A DNA stretch of 64,000 bases from assembly GCA_947304155.1 (NCBI GenBank), contig CAMZAD010000001.1, positions 186,001-250,000 of the forward strand, given 5' to 3'. The number at the start of each line of letters is the position of its first letter. The stretch's first letter is position 1. Origin of the DNA: an uncultured Candidatus Saccharibacteria bacterium. Its GTDB lineage: Bacteria; Patescibacteriota; Saccharimonadia; Saccharimonadales; Saccharimonadaceae. Shown piece by piece: positions 38,444-47,813 of the stretch. The notes beneath the pieces are model-generated. The model saw only the letters and a list, made by a program, of their open reading frames with translations. It was not told where the DNA came from and ran no database searches. The position numbers and the translations under genes are program-made.

Positions 38444-38863
38444 TTAAAACTCCTCTCTCTTGATAATCTTACAGCGAACTGGAAGTTTGTGTGATGCGAG
38501 GCGAAGAGCTTCTTTTGCTTGCTCTTCAGTCACATCAGCGAGTTCAAACATAACAGTACCAGCTTTAACTTTTGCGACGAAGAATTGTGGTTCACCTTTA
38601 CCAGAACCCATTTTTACATCAAGAGGTTTCTTGGTGACTGGGGTGTGTGGGAAGATGCGAATCCAGATTTTACCACCACGTTTGATGTAACGAGTGATAG
38701 CTTGGCGAGCTGCCTCAATTTGCTTTGAGTTGATACGTTCATTGTCAAGAGACATAAGACCGTAGTCACCAAATGCTACATAGTTACAACGGGTTGCAAT
38801 ACCTTCGTTTTTACCTTTACGGACCTTGCGGTGAGCGGTTTTTCTTGGAAGTAAGATAGCCAT
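38444..38863 (-). CDS. rplP: 50S ribosomal protein L16
   Basis: 139 residues: MAILLPRKTAHRKVRKGKNE, KIWIRIFPHTPVTKKPLDVK and MGSGKGEPQFFVAKVKAGTV are family landmarks. Organises the A-site region of the large subunit. Confidence 0.97.
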   Translation of the reverse strand: MAILLPRKTAHRKVRKGKNEGIATRCNYVAFGDYGLMSLDNERINSKQIEAARQAITRYIKRGGKIWIRIFPHTPVTKKPLDVKMGSGKGEPQFFVAKVKAGTVMFELADVTEEQAKEALRLASHKLPVRCKIIKREEF

Positions 38864-38865
38864 GA

Positions 38866-39492
38866 TTATTTCTCTCCTTTATAGATCCATACTTTCACGC
38901 CGACGATACCAGCAATTGTTGGTGCGTGATGGCAGTGGAAGTCGATATCTGCACGAAGAGTATGAAGAGGAACTGAGCCCTCAATAAACTTTTCGCGGCG
39001 AGACATCTCAGCACCGTTAAGACGGCCTGCGACCTCAATACGAACACCTTTAGCGCCAGCTGCCATAGTTGATTGGCAAGCCATTTTAACTGCGCGGCGG
39101 AAGTTCATACGTTTGCCAAGTTGGAAACCAATATTTTCAGCAACGAGTTTTGCAGAAAGTTCTGGTTTCTTAACTTCTTCCACATTGATACGAACTGCTT
39201 GAGAAGCGAATTTCTCAAGTTCTTTCTTTAATTCATTGATACCAGCGCCTTGCTTACCGATAACTGCACCTGCTTTTGCTGTCAAGATAGTGACAGTAGT
39301 GAGGTTATCAGTACGCTCGATGTTGATCTTAGCGATGGTTGGGCGAGCCTTGAAGCGTTCTTCAATAGCTTCGCGGATCTTAATATCTTCAACTAACCAT
39401 TTCTTGAAATCGGTTTTCTTAGTGAACCACTTTGAAGACCAATCTTTGCTAACTTGAAGACGGTAAGATACAGGGTTAACTTTCTGACCCAT
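38866..39492 (-). CDS. rpsC: 30S ribosomal protein S3
   Basis: 208 residues. The KH domain (ILTAKAGAVIGKQGAGINEL) and C-terminal domain (FRRAVKMACQSTMAAGAKGV; RIEVAGRLNGAEMSRREKFI) are clear. The ending TIAGIVGVKVWIYKGEK is typical. Lines the mRNA entry channel. Confidence 0.97.
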   Translation of the reverse strand: MGQKVNPVSYRLQVSKDWSSKWFTKKTDFKKWLVEDIKIREAIEERFKARPTIAKINIERTDNLTTVTILTAKAGAVIGKQGAGINELKKELEKFASQAVRINVEEVKKPELSAKLVAENIGFQLGKRMNFRRAVKMACQSTMAAGAKGVRIEVAGRLNGAEMSRREKFIEGSVPLHTLRADIDFHCHHAPTIAGIVGVKVWIYKGEK

Positions 39493-39884
39493 TACTTGTC
39501 CTCCTTCTTAGCTTCGGTCTTTTCAACCTTCTTAGCTTTTTCTTCACCAGCAACTTCTACGAAGATGTTTGATGAAATTTTCTCGAAAGGCAAAGCACGA
39601 CCACGAGAAGCTGGGACATAGCGACGGATACGGGTACCTGCAGTAACTGAGATACGAGCAACGCGGATTGTCTTTGGATCGATTGAAGCGCCTGAATTCA
39701 AAAGATTTGCTTTTGCAGATTCAATTGCTTTTGCCACTGGCTTTGCAGCACGACGTGGGGTGTTTTCCAAAATAACAAGTGCGTCAGCGACGTAACGGTC
39801 GCGAGCGAGGCTAGCAACAACACTAGTCTTGCGTGGCATTGAATCAATGCCTTTGATGTATGCGTGAGCAAATTTAGTAGCCAT
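39492..39884 (-). CDS. rplV: 50S ribosomal protein L22
   Basis: 130 residues: YIKGIDSMPRKTSVVASLAR near the N-terminus, RVARISVTAGTRIRRYVPAS and GRALPFEKISSNIFVEVAGE. A Lys/Glu-rich tail (KAKKVEKTEAKKEDK) is present. Its long loop lines the exit tunnel near the macrolide site. Confidence 0.96.
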   Translation of the reverse strand: MATKFAHAYIKGIDSMPRKTSVVASLARDRYVADALVILENTPRRAAKPVAKAIESAKANLLNSGASIDPKTIRVARISVTAGTRIRRYVPASRGRALPFEKISSNIFVEVAGEEKAKKVEKTEAKKEDK

Positions 39885-39886
39885 AA

Positions 39887-40180
39887 TTAGTTACCTCCCT
39901 TTGCTGCAGCTGCTTCAGCGGCTTTCTTACCGCCGTGGCGTTTGAACTTACGAGTTGGAGCAAACTCACCGAGTTTGTGACCGACCATGTTTTCTGAGAT
40001 AAGAACTGGAACGTGTACTTTACCGTTGTGAACAGCGATTGTACGACCAACCATCTCTGGAGAGATTGTTGAATAACGTGCCCAAGTTTTAATCACAGTG
40101 CGGTCTTCGAGTGAGAGAGCCTTGATTTTCTTCTCAAGTTTGTAGTCCACGAAAGGACCTTTTTTAAGGCTTCTAGACAT
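39887..40180 (-). CDS. rpsS: 30S ribosomal protein S19
   Basis: 97 residues: [40 protein letters not shown] and [20 protein letters not shown]. Pairs with S13 in the 30S head. Confidence 0.97.
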   Translation of the reverse strand: MSRSLKKGPFVDYKLEKKIKALSLEDRTVIKTWARYSTISPEMVGRTIAVHNGKVHVPVLISENMVGHKLGEFAPTRKFKRHGGKKAAEAAAAKGGN

Positions 40181-40183
40181 AGA

Positions 40184-41020
40184 CTATTTCCTCTTTCCTT
40201 CGTGACGACTACGCACGATCATTTTATTAGTTTTCTTATTATGGCGAGTTCTGTAGCCAAGAGTCAATTGACCCCATGGAGTACGAGGAGCTTTACCGGA
40301 ACCGTGACGACCACCGTCACCACCACCGTGTGGGTGATCTGTTGCGTTCATTACGACACCACGGACTGTTGGGCGGATACCTTTACGGCGACGACGACCA
40401 GCAGCACCTTGCTTGACGTTCTGATGTTGCAAGTTTGAAACTGTACCGATAGATGCTTCACAAGTTGCGAGAACTTTGCGAACTTCACCTGAAGGCATAC
40501 GAAGGGTTGCATAGCCATCTTCTTTTGCCATGAGCTGTGCTGAAGAACCTGCAGCGCGAACCATTTGTGCGCCACGGCCTGGAGTGAGCTCGATTGCGTA
40601 TACGAAAGTACCTACTGGAATTAATTCGAGAGGAAGACGGTTTGAAGTCTCAACTGGAGCTTCTGCACCAGTCTTAATGACTGAACCTTTAGTCATCTCT
40701 GTATCAGCGGTAATGTAGTAATATACGCCGTTTTGATCTTTAACACGAGCGATACGTGCGCTACGGTTTGGATCATATTCGATTTCCTCAACTGTCAAGG
40801 TCAAATCTTTTGGCAAGTTGTGAGTAAGAAGACGATAGTGACGTTTGACACCACCACCACGATGGCGGACAGTGATACGACCTTGGTTGTTCTTACCAGC
40901 ATTTTGCTTCTTTGCTTTAAGAAGAGACTTAAGAGGCTTGTTGGTTGTGATTTGATCAAAATCCTGTGTAGTCTTCTGACGTTGAGCAGCAGTAGTTGGA
41001 CGATATGCTTTAATTGCCAT
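40184..41020 (-). CDS. rplB: 50S ribosomal protein L2
   Basis: 278 residues: GRITVRHRGGGVKRHYRLLT, the SH3-type core, and the catalytic-centre-proximal RGVVMNATDHPHGGGDGGRH followed by GSGKAPRTPWGQ. Length matches the bacterial norm (~275). Needed for subunit joining. Confidence 0.98.
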   Translation of the reverse strand: MAIKAYRPTTAAQRQKTTQDFDQITTNKPLKSLLKAKKQNAGKNNQGRITVRHRGGGVKRHYRLLTHNLPKDLTLTVEEIEYDPNRSARIARVKDQNGVYYYITADTEMTKGSVIKTGAEAPVETSNRLPLELIPVGTFVYAIELTPGRGAQMVRAAGSSAQLMAKEDGYATLRMPSGEVRKVLATCEASIGTVSNLQHQNVKQGAAGRRRRKGIRPTVRGVVMNATDHPHGGGDGGRHGSGKAPRTPWGQLTLGYRTRHNKKTNKMIVRSRHEGKRK

Positions 41021-41334
41021 TACTTCTTCTCCTTTTCTTCACTTTTAGTTTCTTCATCAAATACACGGATTTTGTCGCCTTCTTTAAGAGTTACATAGGC
41101 GATTTTCTTATCGCGGCGGAATGTTGTGCCTGGATAAGCGTGTTTACCCTTTGAAAAGCGGGTAGCTTTACCCTTGCGGGTCAAGACGCGAATATCTTCT
41201 ACGGTGACATTGAACTGTTCTTCGACGGCTTTTGCAATTGCTTGCTTTGAACCACCATCTGGAACATTAAAGATATAAGTGTTTTTAGCTTGTTCTGTGT
41301 AAGCTTTTTCAGTTGCACGAGGGATAACTAACAT
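41020..41334 (-). CDS. rplW: 50S ribosomal protein L23
   Basis: 104 residues: VIPRATEKAYTEQAKNTYIF, KQAIAKAVEEQFNVTVEDIR and the basic loop RKGKATRFSKGKHAYPGTTF. Chaperone/SRP docking site at the exit tunnel. Stop and start codons overlap with its neighbours. Confidence 0.96.
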   Translation of the reverse strand: MLVIPRATEKAYTEQAKNTYIFNVPDGGSKQAIAKAVEEQFNVTVEDIRVLTRKGKATRFSKGKHAYPGTTFRRDKKIAYVTLKEGDKIRVFDEETKSEEKEKK

Positions 41335-41939
41335 TATTTATTCTCCTTTCCGAGCAACCAGTTTTCGATTACTTCAAGTGCATCTTTTACGATAACAACT
41401 TTGTCTGCGTTCATAAGATCGAAGACGTTGAGGTAAGTTGGGCGAACCACTTTAACATTTGCGATGTTTGAAGTTGCGCGAAGAGTGAGGTCATCCTTTT
41501 CTCTAACAACGAGAAGAGTTTTGTCATCTTCTGAAACTTTTGCAGCTTCGAGAGCTTTAATAGTTTCTTTAACTTTACCTTCTTTGATGCCAAGGCTGTC
41601 GATAACGACAATAGCTTTGTCAGCGTTCTTGATTGAGAGGGCTTGCATGACTGCAACCTTCTTTGCGTTTCTAGCGAGGTTCTTAGTGAAGTTCTCTTCA
41701 CCAGTACGACCACCAGCTACGCCACCATGACGCCAGATAGGGTTACGGGTTGAGCCGAAACGTGCACGACCTGTACCTTTTTGCTTCCAAGGCTTCTTAC
41801 CACCACCGCTAACTTCACCACGCTTCAAGGTTTTTGCATGTGCGCTGCGTGAGTTTGCAAGATATGCATCGTAAGCAACTTTGATTAATTCATAATTTGT
41901 AACTTCGAGACCGAAGATATCTGCATTCAATTCTGCCAT
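41334..41939 (-). CDS. rplD: 50S ribosomal protein L4
   Basis: 201 residues: the tunnel loop region RSAHAKTLKRGEVSGGGKKP followed by WKQKGTGRARFGSTRNPIWR is unmistakable. In E. coli L4 binds the S10-operon leader and represses it; a structured leader is present upstream of rplC here. Confidence 0.97.
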   Translation of the reverse strand: MAELNADIFGLEVTNYELIKVAYDAYLANSRSAHAKTLKRGEVSGGGKKPWKQKGTGRARFGSTRNPIWRHGGVAGGRTGEENFTKNLARNAKKVAVMQALSIKNADKAIVVIDSLGIKEGKVKETIKALEAAKVSEDDKTLLVVREKDDLTLRATSNIANVKVVRPTYLNVFDLMNADKVVIVKDALEVIENWLLGKENK

Positions 41940-41940
41940 A

Positions 41941-42552
41941 TTACTCCTTTCCCTCCACAGTTACAATTCCTTTCTTAGGACCAGGGACTGCGCCTTTAAG
42001 ACCTAAGAGGTTATTTTCTTTGTCGATGTAAGCAACGATAAGGTTCTTTACAGTAACTTGATCGTGACCCATGCGACCTGGCATGCGCTTACCCTTGAAG
42101 ACTTTTTGAGGATACATAGAGCCGATAGAACCGACTTTACGAATATCACCTTTGAAGCCGTGGGTGTTGCGAGACTCTTGGAAGTTCCAACGCTTGACGG
42201 TACCAGCGAAGCCTTTACCTTTGCTTGTGCCAGTCACAGTAACCTTATCGCCGAGCTCAAATGCTTCAACAGAAATACTGTCTCCGACCTTGAGGTCTGC
42301 TGCGGAATCCGTACGAAATTCCTTTAAGATTTTAGGAGTGACACTAGCCTTTTTGACGTGGCCAGTAACCGACTTGCTCAGATTCTTACCCTGACCGTAA
42401 CCGAATTGAACAGCGTTATAACCGTCGGTTTCGACAGTTTTAATCTGAGTCGCTGTAATCGGGCCAGCTTGAAGGATTGTTACAGGAGTAACAAGTCCAT
42501 CTTCACCGATGATCTGGGTCATACCAATTTTGGTGCCGATGATAACTTTCAT
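41941..42552 (-). CDS. rplC: 50S ribosomal protein L3
   Basis: 203 residues: MKVIIGTKIGMTQIIGEDGL, GTSKGKGFAGTVKRWNFQES and GSIGSMYPQKVFKGKRMPGR. First gene of the operon; rpsJ (S10), which usually precedes it, is missing here. GGAAAGGAAAAG lies upstream of the ATG. Confidence 0.97.
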   Translation of the reverse strand: MKVIIGTKIGMTQIIGEDGLVTPVTILQAGPITATQIKTVETDGYNAVQFGYGQGKNLSKSVTGHVKKASVTPKILKEFRTDSAADLKVGDSISVEAFELGDKVTVTGTSKGKGFAGTVKRWNFQESRNTHGFKGDIRKVGSIGSMYPQKVFKGKRMPGRMGHDQVTVKNLIVAYIDKENNLLGLKGAVPGPKKGIVTVEGKE

Positions 42553-42585
42553 CTTTTCCTTTCCTTTAACGGGACACCCTAATGG

Positions 42586-42701
42586 CTAGACAATATGGAT
42601 AGTTCCGTCGCGTATCGCTGCTTGGCCTGTATTTTTATCTCTGTAAAACAGTTTTAAAAAAATACTGCAGTTGGATCTGCGAGGCTTTCCCTCTTGTCTA
42701 G
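42586..42701 (-). promoter_or_regulatory. Structured 5' leader of the L3 operon
   Basis: CTAGACAA (42586-42593) and TTGTCTAG (42694-42701) can close a ~115-nt multibranch structure. Inside are GAGG/CCTC (42681-42693), GTATTTTT/AAAAATAC (42629-42665) enclosing CTGT/ACAG (42641-42651), and a GCG-ATA-CGC mini-hairpin. It is likely an autoregulatory leader, bound by L4 or another r-protein; the ligand is not known. The 42553-42809 gap contains no gene. Confidence 0.6.
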
Positions 42702-42738
42702 TTGTTCAAATGTCACCTTGATAAACTATACGAGTGTT

Positions 42739-42767
42739 ATTTTAGCATAGATTAGTAAAAATTACAA
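42739..42767 (-). promoter_or_regulatory. Promoter of the L3-to-S8 operon
   Basis: Minus-strand TTGTAA (42762-42767), 17-base spacer, TAAAAT (42739-42744) preceded by TGC. Confidence 0.75.
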
Positions 42768-42783
42768 GAGGTAAAACAAAAAA

Positions 42784-42804
42784 TCCCGAGCTTTTGGCTC
42801 GGGA
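42784..42804 (-). terminator. Terminator of the three-gene FISUMP operon
   Basis: TCCCGAGC (42784-42791) pairs with GCTCGGGA (42797-42804), followed by TTTTTTGTTTT on the minus strand. Confidence 0.85.
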
Positions 42805-42809
42805 AATTT

Positions 42810-44333
42810 TTACCAGTAATATTTACATCTTACTTGTGCGCCGTCGTAGTTATTAGCATTTTCCATACTATACGTAATTTCGTTTGTAGTAATTTTAACT
42901 ACATTATCCGCATATCTTGAGATATTAGAATCGTATTCCGATTCACGCGTCCAGTAATATCCAGCTGTTCCAGCATCAACGATGCTTGTCTCGTCTGTAT
43001 TGGCGTCATAGACAATCTTGCCTGACAGTATAAATGGCGTCATGCTCATGCTAAACTGTTCTGAGCCATTCTGAGCCGAAATAAGGCTTTCAATTTCATC
43101 ACCAGATGGTAGTTCCCATCCAGCAGGACAAATTGAGCCATGTGAATAGGATTCATCTACATCTCTCAATGCAGTTGCTGCATAGTTGTAGTATACGCCA
43201 GTCTTTTCCCAGGCATATTCGTCAGTACTATCTGTAGGTGTAGATGCCGCGGTTGTACCACCTTGGTAATATCTTTCTGTCCCTTGAGGCGCATAGCTTT
43301 TTTCTGGAGCAGCGAGCAATGTATAACCATCTTGTTCATACATATCGCTTTCCTTAAAGCCTGACAAAGTTGTACTCGTTGGATTCGTAAAGGTGAATAA
43401 TGGAGGAATTGAACTTGACCTTATGTCTGTATTGTATTTTGTCAGTTCATAAGTGTCGCTAATGTTGTAGTCCATATTCTGCACCATCCAGCAAGAGCCA
43501 TCGGCATATCTTGCCACAACGTATTCTTTGCCGTCGCGAGAGTCTATTAGCTTTGTATGCGGGATTTTCTTAGTATCTTCATCGTCATACTCCCAAATAA
43601 TTCCCGTCGCGTCATCGTCTGGTGTTGGGGTATAGTAGCATACATTACTTGTCATTTCCTGTAATGTTGTTATACCATACATGGAATTTTCCTCATCACT
43701 AATCCATGAGGATTCAGTATAGGCTGTAAGTGATATTGTTGCAGTATAGTGACCATATGATGTAGTGTTCCCCACCTTAACACCGAGATATATATCTTGA
43801 TCTGTGTCAGAGAGATTTGTGGTTTGTTTTATAGTATATCCACCTGCATCACCAATTAGAGTCGATCTAGAACGGTATCCCTCGCCATCAAATGAGATAC
43901 CCCATGAGTCGATTGGCATGCTTGAACTCGTAACTTCTCCTTCAAAGTTAGAATATATTTTCTTTGCGTCGTAATAGACTCCGTTAACCCATCCGGTAGG
44001 CGTTCCTAAATATTCAGACGTATTATAATTATTGAGAATTAGTGAGTAGCCACTAGGCTGGTTAGTCTTTACTCTTGCGGTAATTTTTTTATACTTAAAC
44101 GTTCCTTCGCTTGATGGGACAACCGCGAGAGACTCACTATCGCCAATTATGGCGAGAGAAACACCCGACGAGATATTCATATTCAACCTGCTAACCATTT
44201 TATACTCTTCTGCATTTGTTTTTATCACTGGCGAATATAGGCACACTGCAAAGAAAGCAAAGAGGAGCATGGCCGAGAATACACCCGCATATGCAAGTAT
44301 TGATATTCTTGTTTTCTTTATATTATTTTTCAT
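42810..44333 (-). CDS. FISUMP-domain surface protein, array 1, gene 3
   Basis: 507 residues. Signal-anchor about 13-32 (ILAYAGVFSAMLLFAFFAVC) is followed by SPVIKTNAEE, the signal-end motif shared by seven FISUMP proteins here. A beta-rich domain (about 45-210) follows with a tail of polar repeats. The FISUMP domain begins near 265 with LIDSRDGKEYVVARYADGSC and WMVQNMD, and includes GVYYNYAATALRD, SICPAGWELPSGDE and terminal AQVRCKYYW. It probably localises to the cell surface; FISUMP function is unknown. It starts just after the previous gene's AGGTAA stop region, which doubles as ribosome site. Confidence 0.9.
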   Translation of the reverse strand: MKNNIKKTRISILAYAGVFSAMLLFAFFAVCLYSPVIKTNAEEYKMVSRLNMNISSGVSLAIIGDSESLAVVPSSEGTFKYKKITARVKTNQPSGYSLILNNYNTSEYLGTPTGWVNGVYYDAKKIYSNFEGEVTSSSMPIDSWGISFDGEGYRSRSTLIGDAGGYTIKQTTNLSDTDQDIYLGVKVGNTTSYGHYTATISLTAYTESSWISDEENSMYGITTLQEMTSNVCYYTPTPDDDATGIIWEYDDEDTKKIPHTKLIDSRDGKEYVVARYADGSCWMVQNMDYNISDTYELTKYNTDIRSSSIPPLFTFTNPTSTTLSGFKESDMYEQDGYTLLAAPEKSYAPQGTERYYQGGTTAASTPTDSTDEYAWEKTGVYYNYAATALRDVDESYSHGSICPAGWELPSGDEIESLISAQNGSEQFSMSMTPFILSGKIVYDANTDETSIVDAGTAGYYWTRESEYDSNISRYADNVVKITTNEITYSMENANNYDGAQVRCKYYW

Positions 44334-44343
44334 TTTTCCCCTT

Positions 44344-46047
44344 TTACCTTACTACGCATCTTATTGGATAGCCATTGATTAGCCTAATATTTGGATATCC
44401 AACCTGTTCACTAGCAGTTATATATTCCGGAATTGGATCATCCAATATTCTTGCTGAATACTCACCAAAATAGAATAGTTTAGCTGCACCCATATTGTGC
44501 GTTTTATATTGCTCGTCCTCCAATATATTTGCTTGCGCTTTAGTCATTGTATCTGCCGTCCAATAGTATGCTTTGTATCCGACTTCTACGCACCAAGTCC
44601 CTCCACCATTGTCCCATTCAAGACAATAATCACCAGATGAGGTATTTCCACTATAATTATAGTATCTACCGCCATATTTAAAGAATAACGGAGAAGAAGT
44701 AATCTTATCTAATTTTTCTACAGCATCTTCATAATCTTCTTCTGTTTCATACCCATTTTCTTCGTAATTAAATTTTACACCGTATACAGTTATTAAGTTG
44801 TCAAAGCTCTTTTGGCCGGTAGCAGTAGGGAGTCTCCAGTTCTTCGGGCAGACTGAATCATTTGCGGTTGCCGCGGTGGTTGTGCTTGTTTTATTACCAG
44901 CAGTAGCGGCAAACCAGTTATATCTATATCCACTCTTGACGACATCATGTTCATATCCTACTGGGTCATGATACACATCTGGATAATCTGAGTATGAATA
45001 CGCAATCGAGTGGACACCTGAACCGCGGCTTGGAAGAAGTGGCGCAATCATTGCCGTCTTATATCCTTGATCATCCCACGGCAAAGATTCCGAGCCATAT
45101 GCAGAGCGAAATTCTGTATATTCAAATTCACTTTTTGTATTCAAATCTGTATATTCGTTTGTACTCGTTGATGACGGCAAGTAGCGTAAACCTTCATCCA
45201 TCCAACAGTTGCCATCAGCAAGTTTGGATACTAAATAAAACTTACCGTCTCTTATATCACGTAGATAGTTTGTTGGAACATAGTTAGTATCGTCCGTTGT
45301 GTAATATGTAAGCTCAGTAGCATTTACATTTGGTGTGGTTTCAGCTGCACAGATTTCTGGAGTCAACTGATGCATAAACCTAATACCAGAGAATGTCGTA
45401 AAATCAACTTCCCAATCATCCTCTGACGGCCCGCCACTAATAAGCGTCAGCTTAACTGCACCACGATACACGCCGGCAGCCAGTGAATTACTAAGTTTAA
45501 AACCAAAGGTAAGATTTTTTTTCAACTTACTTTGATCCGTTGTAAACCCTTGGGAACTTGAAATCACCACTGGTGATAACAACCCTGGGACTTTCGTATA
45601 GTTCGTACTATCAAGTGAATATCCCCAGGTATTATCTTGCATTGTGCTACTCGTAACAGAGCCATTAAACTTAGTAGAAATCACATCATCAGCACCTTTA
45701 TTATGCTTCAAGTCCGGGTCTTCTGAAGTTGATGAGAGATACAATTGAAAGCCATCCGAGACATTGCTTTCTACAGACGCAAGAATATCTCTAGATTCAA
45801 AAACACCTTCTTCGTTTGTTAATACTTCGAAATTCACGAAGTTGTTTGATAAGGCAAGCGAAATGTTCGGATTTGAGATAAATTCAACCTCGGTTCGTTT
45901 TTCTTGTGTAGGGATATTACTCCCCTCCGCATTTGTCCTGATTACTGGGGAATATAGGTATACTGATACCATAGCTAGCAGCAAAAATACCGCAAAAATA
46001 CAAACCTTTGATGCTATTTGCTTAGTTTTTGCATTTTTTTCTATCAT
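44344..46047 (-). CDS. FISUMP-domain surface protein, array 1, gene 2
   Basis: 567 residues from the ATG at 46047; an in-frame GTG six codons earlier lies within the end of the upstream gene. Hydrophobic signal (CIFAVFLLLAMVSVYLYSPV) and SPVIRTNAEG. The middle domain contains VESNVSDGFQLYLSSTSEDP. FISUMP: LRDIRDGKFYLVSKLADGNC, WMDEGLRYLPSS, SGYRYNWFAATAGNK, SVCPKNWRLPTATG, ending RCVVR. Cysteines pair in the C-terminal half (YCLEWDNGGGTWCVE). Coupled to gene 3, whose start lies ten bases downstream. Confidence 0.9.
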   Translation of the reverse strand: MIEKNAKTKQIASKVCIFAVFLLLAMVSVYLYSPVIRTNAEGSNIPTQEKRTEVEFISNPNISLALSNNFVNFEVLTNEEGVFESRDILASVESNVSDGFQLYLSSTSEDPDLKHNKGADDVISTKFNGSVTSSTMQDNTWGYSLDSTNYTKVPGLLSPVVISSSQGFTTDQSKLKKNLTFGFKLSNSLAAGVYRGAVKLTLISGGPSEDDWEVDFTTFSGIRFMHQLTPEICAAETTPNVNATELTYYTTDDTNYVPTNYLRDIRDGKFYLVSKLADGNCWMDEGLRYLPSSTSTNEYTDLNTKSEFEYTEFRSAYGSESLPWDDQGYKTAMIAPLLPSRGSGVHSIAYSYSDYPDVYHDPVGYEHDVVKSGYRYNWFAATAGNKTSTTTAATANDSVCPKNWRLPTATGQKSFDNLITVYGVKFNYEENGYETEEDYEDAVEKLDKITSSPLFFKYGGRYYNYSGNTSSGDYCLEWDNGGGTWCVEVGYKAYYWTADTMTKAQANILEDEQYKTHNMGAAKLFYFGEYSARILDDPIPEYITASEQVGYPNIRLINGYPIRCVVR

Positions 46048-46049
46048 TT

Positions 46050-47672
46050 TTACCTCGCTACACACCTTATCGCACCATTAGTACTAAATGAATATGGCGC
46101 ATAATAGTTACTAATAGTTACGCTGCCGTCAGAATTAAGGGAGGCCCTGAATGCGCTACCATTATAGTTACTACTGCCAATTTTTCCATCTACATATGTC
46201 ACGCTTTCTGGCCTATGTAGATAAACTATACTGTTTTTGTAATTCCTATAGCCAGCTTCCTCGCCATAACCTGGGCTATATGTGCCGGTTGGATACATCG
46301 TTAATGGTTGATCCACCATCGTTTTATATCTTACATTATCTCCATTGCTTGGAGAATAGAGACTAACTAGCTCTGTTATTGATTTATTTCCTGTAGCTTC
46401 TGGTAATTGCCAGTGCTTTGGACAAATTGAGTTTTCGGAAATTGTTACCTCTCCACTTACGAGATTATATCCGGCTAACGCTGCATTTATGGTATAAAAA
46501 TTGCCAATTTTTTGGTATCTTTCACCGCTATAGGATTCTTCAAATAGATACATGCCGGCGTTAGTGACACTTCTTTTAACCATATAATCAGCTACATTTG
46601 CTCCAGATACGCTAAAGCTTCTAGAATCGCCTAGCGCCCATGCCAGAGAATTACTACTGCTACCAAATGCTGCCTGTGTAGCATAGAAGGTATTTGTTCG
46701 GAATGCATTGTCACTACGATTAAACAATTCTGGGCTCTCTATATCTGTATATTGAGGGTCAAGAGTAGTAACAGTAAGTGTCGTATTATTATATGAATAG
46801 TTGCCAGACGCAGGTTTAAAATCAAGTTCAAGATTCTGCGCCATCCAGCAGTTTCCGTCGGCATACTTACGAACGAGGTATGTTTTATTATCTCTTGCAT
46901 CGGTCAAAATTGTTTGTGGTACAAAATCATCGTTAGTTGTATGTGAACTGACATATTCTGTGGCAGTTACTTTTGGAGTTGTAGTATTTGCACAAATCTT
47001 CCTGCTTATTTCGTGCATATAGGTAATATCAAAAATTGTTCTCGTATCTAAATCTGACGGGTCATCTTCTTCCGTAGGAACAGAGTTTTCAAGTGCTACT
47101 GCGGTAAAGACAATATTTTTACGATATGTACCTTCTATCAAGTGTGCTGATCTAATAGTAAAATTCACCGTTGTTAGCGATTCTTCGCCAACTGGATTAC
47201 TACTAACACTCTTAATTCTAGCCATTTTTGATGGTTTCGGTATTGGCTGATAATTTCCACTCGTACCATCCAATTTATATGCCCACATATTTGCATTTAA
47301 AGATGAGGATGCCGCAGTTATACTCTTAATTTCATAAGAACTACTCGTTGATTCAAGGCTATTATTTTCGACTTCACTTGCCATATATAAATCATAGCCA
47401 CCTTCAACTGTCGTATAGACTTTTACTTTTACTCCTTTAGTGGAAGTGGTTTGATTACCATTGGCTATATCGAAGACTACTTGGCTATCAGAAATAATTG
47501 AGATATTAGATTTGACGTTAGCGCCAACTCTAAAAGAAGATTGTTCTGCAGCATTAGTGCCAAAGGTCGGCGAATAGAGCCAGATTGCAGCTGCTGTAAA
47601 CAAAAATACCGAGGAGAAGATGCCTACCCCGTTTAGTGTTCTCTTCAAGTATGTTTTGTTTTTACCTCTCAT
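46050..47672 (-). CDS. FISUMP-domain surface protein, array 1, gene 1
   Basis: 540 residues from the ATG at 47672 (AAAGGTGTAT upstream). Signal-anchor VGIFSSVFLFTAAAIWLYSP and the variant motif SPTFGTNAAE. N-terminal domain with TTVEGGYDLYMASEVENNSL. FISUMP signatures: LTDARDNKTYLVRKYADGNC, WMAQNLELDF, SICPKHWQLPEATGN and terminal GAIRCVAR. First gene of the operon, upstream of which a TTAATAT -10-like box lies near 47.69 kb. Its AGG-TAA end serves as ribosome site for gene 2. Confidence 0.9.
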   Translation of the reverse strand: MRGKNKTYLKRTLNGVGIFSSVFLFTAAAIWLYSPTFGTNAAEQSSFRVGANVKSNISIISDSQVVFDIANGNQTTSTKGVKVKVYTTVEGGYDLYMASEVENNSLESTSSSYEIKSITAASSSLNANMWAYKLDGTSGNYQPIPKPSKMARIKSVSSNPVGEESLTTVNFTIRSAHLIEGTYRKNIVFTAVALENSVPTEEDDPSDLDTRTIFDITYMHEISRKICANTTTPKVTATEYVSSHTTNDDFVPQTILTDARDNKTYLVRKYADGNCWMAQNLELDFKPASGNYSYNNTTLTVTTLDPQYTDIESPELFNRSDNAFRTNTFYATQAAFGSSSNSLAWALGDSRSFSVSGANVADYMVKRSVTNAGMYLFEESYSGERYQKIGNFYTINAALAGYNLVSGEVTISENSICPKHWQLPEATGNKSITELVSLYSPSNGDNVRYKTMVDQPLTMYPTGTYSPGYGEEAGYRNYKNSIVYLHRPESVTYVDGKIGSSNYNGSAFRASLNSDGSVTISNYYAPYSFSTNGAIRCVAR

Positions 47673-47766
47673 ATACACCTTTTATGCTTTTATATTAACA
47701 TAAGTAATTTTATTTTTAAAGACTTTTTAAAAAAATCACAAGAATTTTGGCAACATTTTTTGGCAT

Positions 47767-47797
47767 CAGAAAATCCCCAGTGAGTGGGGATTTTCTG
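47767..47797 (-). terminator. Terminator of rpoBC
   Basis: CAGAAAATCCCC (47767-47778) pairs perfectly with GGGGATTTTCTG (47786-47797); T run within the stem on the minus strand. Confidence 0.88.
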
Positions 47798-47813
47798 TTA
47801 GCTAGCGCTAGTA

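Noticed and set aside
42553-42809. Possible rpsJ (S10) upstream of rplC
   Set aside because: No frame of ~100 codons with S10 motifs exists; the interval is a promoter and structured leader.
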